Source of the DNA: Paenibacillus rhizophilus
GTDB taxonomy: Bacteria > Bacillota > Bacilli > Paenibacillales > Paenibacillaceae
Assembly (NCBI RefSeq): GCF_003854965.1
Contig: NZ_RQPI01000011.1
Location: forward strand, 97,820 to 161,819
Direction: 5' to 3'
DNA length: 64,000 nt
The position numbers were made by a program, and so were the translations under genes. The notes below the pieces were generated by a model. That model had not been told where the DNA came from, did no database searches, and was given only the letters and a program-made list of their open reading frames with translations. This document shows positions 9,552-17,102 of this stretch, one piece after another. Position 1 is the first letter of the stretch, and every line of letters begins with the position of its first letter.

Positions 9552-9634
9552 AATGGTTCCCTCCCGACAAAGAATTTCTATATTCAAGCAACAAAGTATT
9601 CTATAACAATATCAAAACCGCGAAGAAAGGTGAA

Positions 9635-10240
9635 ATGACCATGAATGATGGAATAAAGGACGGCAAAAGTGACTTGGCTCCCGAGAGGCTGTTCACAGCG
9701 GTGAGATTGTCCCCCGAACTTCGCGGAGCCGTGGGCGGCATGTGCCGCAGGCTGTCCAGGGAGCTTTCCTTTGCCAAGTGGGTCCATGAAGAGGACTACC
9801 ATATTACGCTCCAGTTTCTGGGCGATACCGACCCGCGTGCCATTCCCGCGCTGGTATCGGCGCTGAGGAAGGCCGCCGCGAACTTCGGGCCGTTCACCTT
9901 GTCGCTGAGTGAAGCGGGCGTCTTCGGAGCGACGGCTGCACCGCGCGTCTTGTGGGCGGGATTAGGCGGCGAGACGGATCAGCTGCGGGAGCTGCAAGGC
10001 CGGATTGTGGAGGCCACGCTGCCGCTGGGATTTCGCGCGGAGGAGCGCGCTTACAAGCCCCATGTGACGCTGGCTCGCAAATACAGGGGAGAAGGGGCTT
10101 TCGACCCCGGACAGCTTGATGCGCTCACACGGGAAGAGGCGGCTTTGCATGCGTCCTGGAGAGTTGATCAATGGGTTCTTTTTGCAACGCGGATGCATAA
10201 CAAACCGATGTATGAAATTGTCGAAACGATAAACTTTTAA
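9635..10240 (+). CDS. thpR: RNA 2',3'-cyclic phosphodiesterase (2'-5' RNA ligase family)
   Basis: Two-histidine (2H) phosphoesterase of about 201 residues. Both HxT motifs are visible: HITLQFLG at about residue 56 and HVTLARK at about residue 143, with the expected spacing. The family hydrolyses 2',3'-cyclic phosphates on RNA ends and in vitro can join tRNA halves. Two ATGs (9635 and 9641) follow GAAGAAAGGTG; the second has the better spacing, so the true start may be six bases later. Confidence 0.88.
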   Translation: MTMNDGIKDGKSDLAPERLFTAVRLSPELRGAVGGMCRRLSRELSFAKWVHEEDYHITLQFLGDTDPRAIPALVSALRKAAANFGPFTLSLSEAGVFGATAAPRVLWAGLGGETDQLRELQGRIVEATLPLGFRAEERAYKPHVTLARKYRGEGAFDPGQLDALTREEAALHASWRVDQWVLFATRMHNKPMYEIVETINF

Positions 10241-10322
10241 AAAAAACAGAAAAAAACTTGTTCAAACCTCTCATTTTCGGTTACATATAGAAGGAATGTG
10301 CCGTAAAACTAGGAGGAATAAA

Positions 10323-11273
10323 ATGCCAATATTTAAACAAAACCGCTGGATGATGCCGCTGTTCGGTGTTATTCTGGTGTGTTTCTCTGCGATAATTTTG
10401 CTTGTGCCCGGACTGAGCCGGAGCGGAGAGCGGGACAAGGTCCATCTGGGCCGCTTGCAGTCGCCGCGGTTTTCGTCTGCGGCGGAGACCGGCGATATGG
10501 CCGTGAAAACGGCTAACAGGACCAAGCCGGCGGCGGAATCGGACCTTGCGCCCGAAGCCGCTAAAGTCCGGCAGGTCCAGCTCAAGCTGTCCGCCGTATA
10601 TCGGGCACCCCGGTCCGCCTGGAAACCGGCGCTCGCCGCTGAATGGCTGAGCGCGAAAGAATGGAACCGGAAGGATCAAGCCGCCTCGGCCGTAACGGCA
10701 AAAGGCGGGACCTTCGCAGCCGCCGCAATGAGAATCCCGCAGAGCGTCCGCGAAGCGAAGTGGAAGGCGGCGTCCGGGGCCGCGGCGGGTCAATCCGCGG
10801 TCAAGAAGGCAGTCGTATCTCAGCAACATCCCCCCGCAATACTTTACTTCTCACGGAGCAGGCTGTTAAGCCGGGAAGAGCGCCACCAGGCGACCCGGAG
10901 CTACGCGGTATCCGAAGAAGATGTGCTTCTGCTGCAGAGAATTGTAATGGCAGAGGCGGAAGGCGAACCGTACAAGGGCAAGGTGGCAGTCGCCAACGTT
11001 GTTCTGAACCGGCTGCGGTCAGCCAATTTTCCCAACACTATTAAAGAAGTGATTTACCAAAAATTTCAGTTCAGTCCGGTAGCCAACGGGCGGCTGAACC
11101 GGGTCAAGCCGAACCGTGAATCGGTCAGGGCGGTGGCTGATGCGCTTTCCGGAGTCAAGGCGGTCACCGACGATACCTATTATTTTCTTTCGCTTAAGCT
11201 GGCCCAGGATCTCACCGTGCACCATTCCCGCACTTTTTCCAAGAAAATCGGAAATCATAGCTTCTATAGATAG
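10323..11273 (+). CDS. Membrane-anchored SleB/CwlJ-type cell wall hydrolase
   Basis: 316 residues: a short cytoplasmic tail, one transmembrane segment (about residues 9-27), a long low-complexity Ala/Lys/Arg-rich linker, and a C-terminal Hydrolase_2 domain from about residue 198 (VLLLQRIVMAEAEGEPYKGKV with the conserved Glu, then VANVVLNRLRS). The family cleaves peptidoglycan, notably spore cortex during germination. No peptidoglycan-binding domain of the SleB type is present, so this is closer to a CwlJ/YkvT-like enzyme. Start ATG follows TAGGAGGAATAAA. Confidence 0.85.
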   Translation: MPIFKQNRWMMPLFGVILVCFSAIILLVPGLSRSGERDKVHLGRLQSPRFSSAAETGDMAVKTANRTKPAAESDLAPEAAKVRQVQLKLSAVYRAPRSAWKPALAAEWLSAKEWNRKDQAASAVTAKGGTFAAAAMRIPQSVREAKWKAASGAAAGQSAVKKAVVSQQHPPAILYFSRSRLLSREERHQATRSYAVSEEDVLLLQRIVMAEAEGEPYKGKVAVANVVLNRLRSANFPNTIKEVIYQKFQFSPVANGRLNRVKPNRESVRAVADALSGVKAVTDDTYYFLSLKLAQDLTVHHSRTFSKKIGNHSFYR

Positions 11274-11329
11274 TTCATCTTCTTGTTACTGGGTAATCTT
11301 ACTATATGAACAGAGGAGGGGGAAAAATC

Positions 11330-12013
11330 ATGAAAGTTACCTACTACGGCCATTCCGCGCTGCTGGTTGAAGCTGCCGACGCCAAGATTATCATTGATCC
11401 GTTCCTGTCGGGAAATCCCCATTCGGGAATCGCGCCCGGGGATATCCAAGTGGACGCCGTGCTGCTGACCCACGGTCACTCCGATCATCTCGGGGATGCG
11501 GTGGAGATTGCCAAGAACAACGATTGCCCGATATTCGCGGTGTATGAGCTTGCCGAATACTGCCGGATTAAAGGCGCTAAAGTCAAGCACCTGAATATAG
11601 GCGGCGCACATACGTATTCGGGATTCACCGTAAAATATACCCCTGCTTTCCACTCCTCCTCCATACAGGAGGGCGACTACTGGATTTATCTTGGCCAGCC
11701 TGCGGGAATTCTGCTGAACCTTGAAGGCAAGACGCTGTTCCATGCCGGGGATACCGCGCTGTTCGGAGATATGAGGCTGATCGGAGAGCGCAATGCCATC
11801 GACATCGCTGCGCTTCCGATTGGGGATATGCTGACGATGGGACCGGACGATGCGCTGCTGGCTGCGCGCTGGCTGCGGGCCGCCAAGGTCATTCCGGTGC
11901 ATTACAACACGTTTCCGGCTATCGAGCAAGACGGAACGCAGTTCTGCGACCGGCTGAAGCAGGAGGGCATTGACGGCTATCCGCTCAAAGCCGGTGAAAG
12001 CCTGGAGGTGTAG
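11330..12013 (+). CDS. UPF0173 metal-dependent hydrolase (beta-lactamase-like fold, YtkL type)
   Basis: 227-residue protein beginning MKVTYYGHSALLVE with the metallo-beta-lactamase metal motif THGHSDH at residues 47-53 and further metal-binding candidates HAGDTALFGD and PVHYNTFP. The length and motifs fit the UPF0173 family, whose substrate is not known. The ATG follows GAGGAGGGGG. It lies 56 bp after the SleB-like gene and is closed by a bidirectional terminator. Confidence 0.9.
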   Translation: MKVTYYGHSALLVEAADAKIIIDPFLSGNPHSGIAPGDIQVDAVLLTHGHSDHLGDAVEIAKNNDCPIFAVYELAEYCRIKGAKVKHLNIGGAHTYSGFTVKYTPAFHSSSIQEGDYWIYLGQPAGILLNLEGKTLFHAGDTALFGDMRLIGERNAIDIAALPIGDMLTMGPDDALLAARWLRAAKVIPVHYNTFPAIEQDGTQFCDRLKQEGIDGYPLKAGESLEV

Positions 12014-12114
12014 GAAGAAGACGCGGGCGGCGCGCAGATTTTCTTTTATCGGGCGCTGCCCTGCCGGGGGCTGAGGCATGTACCCGCTAGGGCGTCTCGG
12101 GCCGTTTAAACGGC

Positions 12115-12153
12115 AAAAAAGGATGACCGTCGCAAAGCCCGGTCATCCTTTTT
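12115..12153. terminator. Bidirectional terminator
   Basis: AAAGGATGACCG and CGGTCATCCTTT form a perfect 12-bp stem flanked by A-run and T-run, serving both convergent genes. Confidence 0.9.
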
Positions 12154-12170
12154 CAATTTCGTCCCGAGGG

Positions 12171-13358
12171 TCAAGGCGTCAAATATACCGCTTCTTCGGT
12201 GCACGGCTGAGAGAGGGCGCTCCGGCTCCCGGCCAGATCCTTCGAATTTCCGAGCATTTCCAGCACCGTTACCGCGCAGTCCCGCGGCTGGTAGCGGTCG
12301 GGCGAGAGCCGGAGGCGGCGCTGTTCCTCAAGCTCCGCGTACTCGCGCCGCAGGAGCCGGAACCACTTATCGACGACCCTCTCGGAGTCCAGCACCTCGG
12401 CAAGCCCGAGTTCGACGAAGTATTGGGAGTTTTTCTCTTCCTGCCCGGGAATGGCCTGGTAGAACAGCATCGGAATGCCTTTGGCCAGCGCTTCGGTGCA
12501 GGTCATGCCGCCCGGCTTCGTAATCAGCAGATCGGCGGCTTCCATCAGCTTGTTGACGTCGCTGCTGTATCCGAGAATGGTAACGTTCGGATGCCGGAGC
12601 CGGGGATCGCTGCGCATTTTTTCCACCATTTTATCATTGCTGCCCATGCAGAAGACGAGCTGAATCTGATCCATCTTGGCCGTCAGCGCGTTCATGATCT
12701 CTTCGCCGAACATCAGGCCCCAGCCGCCGCCCATAACAAGCACCGTAGGCATATCTGCGAGTCCAAGCTCCTGGCGGAGCGTCTCTTTGCTCGATCGTTC
12801 CCAGAACTTGGGGTGGACGGGGATGCCCGTTACCGTTACCTGGTCGGACGGAATGCCGCGCCCCGTCAAGATCGACTTGACCCGCGAGGTGGAGACGAGA
12901 TAGCGGTTCACCTCCGCGTTGACCCAGCTGCCGTGCGCGTCGTAGTCGGTAATCAGCGTGTATAGCGGCACGTTCAGCCCCAGACGCTTCAGCCTGGAAA
13001 CGACGGCGGCGGGAAGAGGGTGAGTACATATAATAAGATCGGGCTTAAGCTGCTCGATGACTTGCCGGGCATGAGTATAAAAAACCCGGTGCAGCGCCAA
13101 TTTGGTGAATCGGTTCAGTGATCTGTGATATTGCGTCTTGTACAGCATGCCGACCAGCTTCGGCTGGCTGCTGACAGTCTTGCGGTAGGCGGAAAGAATC
13201 CACGGAGCCACCGTCGGGTTCAAAAATTTGCCCAGCTCGATGACCCGGCACTGGACTGCCGGATTGAGGCGCTTAATTCCTTCAGCCAGAGCATAGGCTG
13301 CCCCTGTATGGCCAGTGCCAAAGCCTTCCGAAAACAGCAGTACTCTTTTCTTTCGCAT
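12171..13358 (-). CDS. MGDG-synthase/UgtP-like glycosyltransferase (GT28 family)
   Basis: 395 residues with the two-domain GT-B layout: an N-terminal MGDG_synth-type acceptor domain (FSEGFGTGHTGAAYALAEG at about 9-27, then THPLPAAVVSRLKRLG) and a C-terminal nucleotide-sugar domain (VMGGGWGLMFGEEI, LITKPGGMTCTEALAKGIP). Such enzymes transfer glucose or galactose from UDP-sugar to diacylglycerol, supplying glycolipids and lipoteichoic-acid anchors. Sugar and acceptor are inferred. The ATG at 13358 follows GGGTGA; upstream in-frame codons lack a ribosome site. Monocistronic. Confidence 0.85.
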   Translation of the reverse strand: MRKKRVLLFSEGFGTGHTGAAYALAEGIKRLNPAVQCRVIELGKFLNPTVAPWILSAYRKTVSSQPKLVGMLYKTQYHRSLNRFTKLALHRVFYTHARQVIEQLKPDLIICTHPLPAAVVSRLKRLGLNVPLYTLITDYDAHGSWVNAEVNRYLVSTSRVKSILTGRGIPSDQVTVTGIPVHPKFWERSSKETLRQELGLADMPTVLVMGGGWGLMFGEEIMNALTAKMDQIQLVFCMGSNDKMVEKMRSDPRLRHPNVTILGYSSDVNKLMEAADLLITKPGGMTCTEALAKGIPMLFYQAIPGQEEKNSQYFVELGLAEVLDSERVVDKWFRLLRREYAELEEQRRLRLSPDRYQPRDCAVTVLEMLGNSKDLAGSRSALSQPCTEEAVYLTP

Positions 13359-13524
13359 AATGTCACCCGCTACTTTCCATATCAATAGAATTGCAAAGTC
13401 TGTTACATCCACTATACGCTATATTCGCTCAGAAATTCTGTTCTCTTTTCACATTATACAAATAAGACGTAAATAGAAAGTTAAAACACTGCAAAAAATT
13501 AAAAATAAAACATTTGGGAACGTA

Positions 13525-13590
13525 TTGCAATCCGGCGGTCAAAGTGGTAAATTAATCAGTGACTAAATGACCATATTCGTAAAATGGTCA
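13525..13590 (+). promoter_or_regulatory. tetR promoter with operator palindrome
   Basis: A promoter TTGCAA (13525-13530), 17-bp spacer, TAAATT (13548-13553) is followed at 13568-13590 by the inverted repeat TGACCAT-N9-ATGGTCA. Its position just downstream of the start site suits autorepression by the TetR protein. A related site precedes the next gene (14322-14344). Confidence 0.65.
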
Positions 13591-13638
13591 GAATGATTGA
13601 ACAGCATTTCGCAAAGCGGCGGAAAGGACGTGCAAAGA

Positions 13639-14223
13639 GTGGCAGTGGTGGACCGAAGGCAGCAGGTGATCAAGGCGGCGGCGAAATCTTTTTCACTATT
13701 CGGGTACAAGGCGACAACGATGGATCAGGTGGCGAAAATCGCGAACGTCGGCAAGGGCACCATCTATACTTTTTTTTCGAACAAGGAGCAGTTGTTTGAC
13801 GAGATTCTTCACACGGTTATCCTCGAAATGAAAAATATCGCCGAACGGGAGATTAGGCGCGACAAGCCTTTCTTCGATAACCTGCAGCGGGTGCTGGACG
13901 CCCTGCTTGAATTCCGAAGCGAGCATGAGCTGTTTATCAAGCTTTCCCAGGAAAAGCGCGAATTCGGCACGCCGCAGGCGCAGGAAGGCCTCGACAAGCT
14001 TGAGAGTGTCATCCTCAGTTATATAGAACGGGAGGTGGAGTACGCCATCGGGCTGGGAGAAGTGAAGCCGTGCGATCCCAAGGTCGTATCGGTGGTTATG
14101 CTGAAGCTGTATATCGTGCTGACCTCCGAGTTAAACAAACTGCGCGAGCCTCTGGACAAGGAGCAGATCAAATCGTATTTCCGGCTGTTTCTGGCCGAAG
14201 GGCTGGAACAGAAGCAATCGTAA
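13639..14223 (+). CDS. TetR/AcrR family transcriptional repressor
   Basis: 194-residue regulator. The TetR N-terminal HTH is clear (QQVIKAAAKSFSLFGYKATTMDQVAKIANVGKGTIYTFF at roughly residues 7-45, only the core is quoted in parts by position). The C-terminal ligand-binding part is helical and unclassified. I chose GTG at 13639, about 10 nt after GGAAAGGA; a TTG at 13597 and a GTG at 13630 are in frame but badly spaced. It is followed by a YhgE-type gene, a common pairing, and likely represses both itself and that gene through the two related palindromes. Confidence 0.87.
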   Translation: MAVVDRRQQVIKAAAKSFSLFGYKATTMDQVAKIANVGKGTIYTFFSNKEQLFDEILHTVILEMKNIAEREIRRDKPFFDNLQRVLDALLEFRSEHELFIKLSQEKREFGTPQAQEGLDKLESVILSYIEREVEYAIGLGEVKPCDPKVVSVVMLKLYIVLTSELNKLREPLDKEQIKSYFRLFLAEGLEQKQS

Positions 14224-14289
14224 GAGGGGGCGGAAGGCTGCCGGGGCGCTTTTCGCTGCCGCATCGGTTTCGCCGGACTCACTATTGAA

Positions 14290-14310
14290 AAAGCCGAGAG
14301 GGCTTTTTTT
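14290..14310 (+). terminator. Small terminator between tetR and the YhgE gene
   Basis: AAGCC-GAGAG-GGCTT hairpin followed by seven or more T. It would partly separate the regulator from its target and leaves the second operator free for a separate promoter. Confidence 0.6.
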
Positions 14311-14321
14311 ATCCCTTTTGT

Positions 14322-14344
14322 TGACCAATCGGGGAAAATAGTCA
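14322..14344 (+). promoter_or_regulatory. Second TetR operator candidate, upstream of the YhgE gene
   Basis: Twenty-three bases of the form TGACCA-N11-AAT-A-GTCA that agree with the tetR operator at 16 of 23 positions, including both outer half-sites. It lies between the tetR terminator and the YhgE ribosome site. Confidence 0.5.
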
Positions 14345-14401
14345 GTGGTTATTACAGCAATACAGCAAAATATAAAGAAATTTCATAAGGAGAGGACCGG
14401 A

Positions 14402-16756
14402 GTGAAATCATTATCTGTTTTTATCAAAGACCTGCGCACGGCCTTCAAGAAGCCGATGACGCTGATTACCCTGCTGGTCGTGCTGTTCATTCCGATACTG
14501 TACAGCGGAGTGTATCTGAAGGCATTCTGGGACCCGTACGGCAATCTGGATAAGATGCCCATTGCGATCGTCAATGAAGACAAGGGCGCCAACTACGAAG
14601 GAACCAGGCTGAATGCCGGGCATGATCTGGTGGAGGAGCTTAAGAAAAGCAAAGATTTCGACTGGAGTTTTGTCAGCCGCGAGCAGGCGGCGGAGGGACT
14701 TAAGAAAGACGAGTATTATGTGGCGATCATTGTGCCGGAAAATTTCTCAGCCAATGCGACGACGCTGCTGGATGATCATCCGACGCCTGCACAGCTCATT
14801 TACGAGCCGAAGCAGGGCGAGAACTTCACGGCAAGCACCATCGCGGGTTCGGCGGCCAAGGAGCTAAAAGCCAAAGTATCCGCGAAGATTACGGAGGCGT
14901 ATGCGGATTCCGTCTTCGACAAAATCACCGATATCTCAAGCGGGCTTGGCGAAGCCAGCAACGGCGCGTCCAAAATCGCCGATGGCGCCGGCAAGCTGGA
15001 CGACGGCGCGTCCAAGCTGAAGAATAATCTGCTTGTCCTGAACGATGGCGCGGGCAAGCTGCTCAGCGGCGTCCAGCCGCTGAAGCAGGGCGTCGCGGCG
15101 ATCAAGACCGGGGCCGCCCAGCTACAAACGGGCGGCAGTTCCCTGGCCGGCGGGCTGAACCGGCTGTCCGCCGGCCATAAGCAGCTTGCGGCTGGCGCAG
15201 CGCAGTCGGCGGCAGGCGCCAAGCAGTTGAGCGGCGGGCTGCAGCAGTCGGCCCAAGGCGCGGCGAAGCTTCAGACCGGAGCGGAATCCGTCGCGGCCGG
15301 CAGCGCGAAGCTCCAAAGCGGAGCGGAGTCCGTCGCGGGCGGCAGCGGGAAGCTGCAAGCCGGCCTGGCTTCTTCAGTCGACGGCAGCGCGAAGCTGGCG
15401 GACGGACTCAAGGCCTCGGCCGAAGGCAGCGCGAAGGTGAGCGCCGGGGCCAAGAGCGTCTCGGATGGGCTCCAGCAGCTGGCAGCGGCCAATCCGCAGC
15501 TCGCGTCGAGCGCCGATGTGCAGAAGCTGATCGCCGCAAGCAAGGCGGTTGCCGAAGGCAGCGCGCAGCTTCAGCAGAACCAGGCGCAGCTCGCGCAGGG
15601 CGCAAGCGATTTGCACAGCGGCCAGGAGCAGCTGGCGCAGGGCGCCGCGCAGGTGCATGACGGAGCGCAGCGGCTCGCGGCCGGTGCGGGCGAGCTGAAC
15701 AGCGGAGCGCAGCAGCTGAGCGCCGGCGCCTCGCAGCTGGCCAAGGGGCAGCTGCAGCTCGCTCAAGGCGCTTCGGCGCTTGCAGCTGGCGGCGGCAAGT
15801 TGTCGGCCGGCATGCAGCAGTTCGGGGCCAAGCTCGGCGAAGCGGCCCAGGGCGGCAGCAAGCTGGCGGAAGGCGGCGCCAAGCTGGAATCAGGCGCGTC
15901 GGCGCTTGCGGCCGGAGTCGCCAAGCTTGGCGGCGGCATCGGCTCGGTGGCCGAAGGCTCTCAGAAATTGGCCGACGGCGCGGGAGATTTGAAGGACGGC
16001 ACGACCGACCTGAAGTCCGGATCGGCGGAGCTTGCGGGCAAACTGGACGATGCGGCGGATAAGACGGGCACCGTCAAGAGAACTGACGAGACCGTCGGCA
16101 TGTTCGCCGAGCCGGTCGAGCTGAATCAGGAAACGCTGAGCGAAGTGCCGAACTACGGTACCGGGCTCGCTCCTTATTTCCTGTCCCTGGGCCTGTTCGT
16201 CGGAGCGCTGATCTGCACGATCGTCATCTCGCTCCGTACCACTACGGTTGAGGAGGCAAGCCGGTTTAACCGGTTTGCCAGCCGCACGCTTATTTTCTCC
16301 ACTATGAGTCTTCTGCAGTCCCTGTTGGCGGCGTCGATCCTCCTCTACGGGCTTGGACTCGAGGTTCAGAGCGTGCCGAGGTTCTATGCGTTTACGTTTA
16401 TCGTCAGCATCTCGTTCATGTGGCTCATCCAGGCTCTGGTGACCTGGCTGGATCAGCCCGGCAGATTCGTCGCGATTGTGCTGCTGATCTTTCAGCTCAC
16501 GACAAGCGCGGGCACCTTCCCGCTTGAGGTCATTCCGAAATGGATGCAGTCGATCCATCCGCTGCTTCCGATGAGTTACAGCGTGCAGGGCTTCAGATCG
16601 GTCATCTCTACAGGCGATTATGGCAGAATGTGGAGCGATGCGGGTACGCTGGCTATTTATGGCGTCGGCTTCCTTCTTCTGACACTTTTGTACTTTATGA
16701 CCCGCGGACGCGATTCACAAGTTGAATTAAATAGTGAACAAGTTTTGTCTGTATAA
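14402..16756 (+). CDS. YhgE/Pip family membrane protein with long repeat domain
   Basis: 784 residues. The N-terminus has one transmembrane helix (about 18-37) and the YhgE signature PIAIVNEDKGANYEG. A long extracytoplasmic stretch (about residues 180-560) is built of short Gly-Ala-Ser-Leu repeats of the type LxxGAxxLxxG, predicted helical and rod-like. The C-terminus has about five transmembrane helices of the ABC2-type permease fold (from about 585). GTG at 14402 follows AAGGAGAGGA; the frame is open further upstream without a ribosome site. Relatives include phage infection protein Pip and the type VII secretion protein EsaA/YueB. Its transport or receptor role here is unknown; control by the adjacent TetR protein is likely. 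Confidence 0.85.
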   Translation: MKSLSVFIKDLRTAFKKPMTLITLLVVLFIPILYSGVYLKAFWDPYGNLDKMPIAIVNEDKGANYEGTRLNAGHDLVEELKKSKDFDWSFVSREQAAEGLKKDEYYVAIIVPENFSANATTLLDDHPTPAQLIYEPKQGENFTASTIAGSAAKELKAKVSAKITEAYADSVFDKITDISSGLGEASNGASKIADGAGKLDDGASKLKNNLLVLNDGAGKLLSGVQPLKQGVAAIKTGAAQLQTGGSSLAGGLNRLSAGHKQLAAGAAQSAAGAKQLSGGLQQSAQGAAKLQTGAESVAAGSAKLQSGAESVAGGSGKLQAGLASSVDGSAKLADGLKASAEGSAKVSAGAKSVSDGLQQLAAANPQLASSADVQKLIAASKAVAEGSAQLQQNQAQLAQGASDLHSGQEQLAQGAAQVHDGAQRLAAGAGELNSGAQQLSAGASQLAKGQLQLAQGASALAAGGGKLSAGMQQFGAKLGEAAQGGSKLAEGGAKLESGASALAAGVAKLGGGIGSVAEGSQKLADGAGDLKDGTTDLKSGSAELAGKLDDAADKTGTVKRTDETVGMFAEPVELNQETLSEVPNYGTGLAPYFLSLGLFVGALICTIVISLRTTTVEEASRFNRFASRTLIFSTMSLLQSLLAASILLYGLGLEVQSVPRFYAFTFIVSISFMWLIQALVTWLDQPGRFVAIVLLIFQLTTSAGTFPLEVIPKWMQSIHPLLPMSYSVQGFRSVISTGDYGRMWSDAGTLAIYGVGFLLLTLLYFMTRGRDSQVELNSEQVLSV

Positions 16757-16768
16757 CGCCATAATGGA

Positions 16769-16815
16769 ACCGCCGGAAGCGGTTTTCACCGGAGCGCCCT
16801 TTTAGGGCGCTTTTT
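16769..16815 (+). terminator. Terminator after the YhgE gene
   Basis: Two hairpins: AACCGC/GCGGTT (16769-16785), then AGCGCCC/GGGCGCT (16793-16811) followed by TTTTT. The second is a good intrinsic terminator. Confidence 0.85.
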
Positions 16816-17102
16816 GGTTTATACAGGTAAAAAAAACGCTTTCCCATTAATATTACAAAAGGATTACATGTGTATAGCGCTTTCAATTTATAAGCCCATA
16901 TTCAATTATTATGTATAAATATTCATCAGGGAGATTAATTGGGCTTTATTTCGCTAAAGCTGTGACGCAAAAGCTAATCTTAATCAGTATAATAAAAAAG
17001 TTTAAATTGCGCTCATGTGAGGTCGATGATAAAATAATATAACCACTCTGCGTTGAATAATTATTAATAATGCCCCACTTTATTATAGAAAGGTTGCGTA
17101 AG
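16816..17102 (+). promoter_or_regulatory. gltA upstream region: two cre-like sites and a promoter
   Basis: Together with the preceding terminators this fills a 346-bp gene-free stretch. TTGCGC (17007-17012), 17-bp spacer, TAAAAT (17030-17035) is a plausible promoter. Two cre-like half palindromes with the shared core CGCTTTC lie at 16832-16845 and 16872-16885, each matching 11 of 14 positions of the CcpA consensus TGWAARCGYTTWCW; the cores are 41 bp apart. Carbon-catabolite control of glutamate synthesis would make sense, but the sites are imperfect. Confidence 0.45.

Noticed and set aside
12078..12965. 295-codon open frame opposite the UgtP-like gene
   Set aside because: Begins inside the bidirectional terminator region, has no ribosome site and lies opposite a clear glycosyltransferase.
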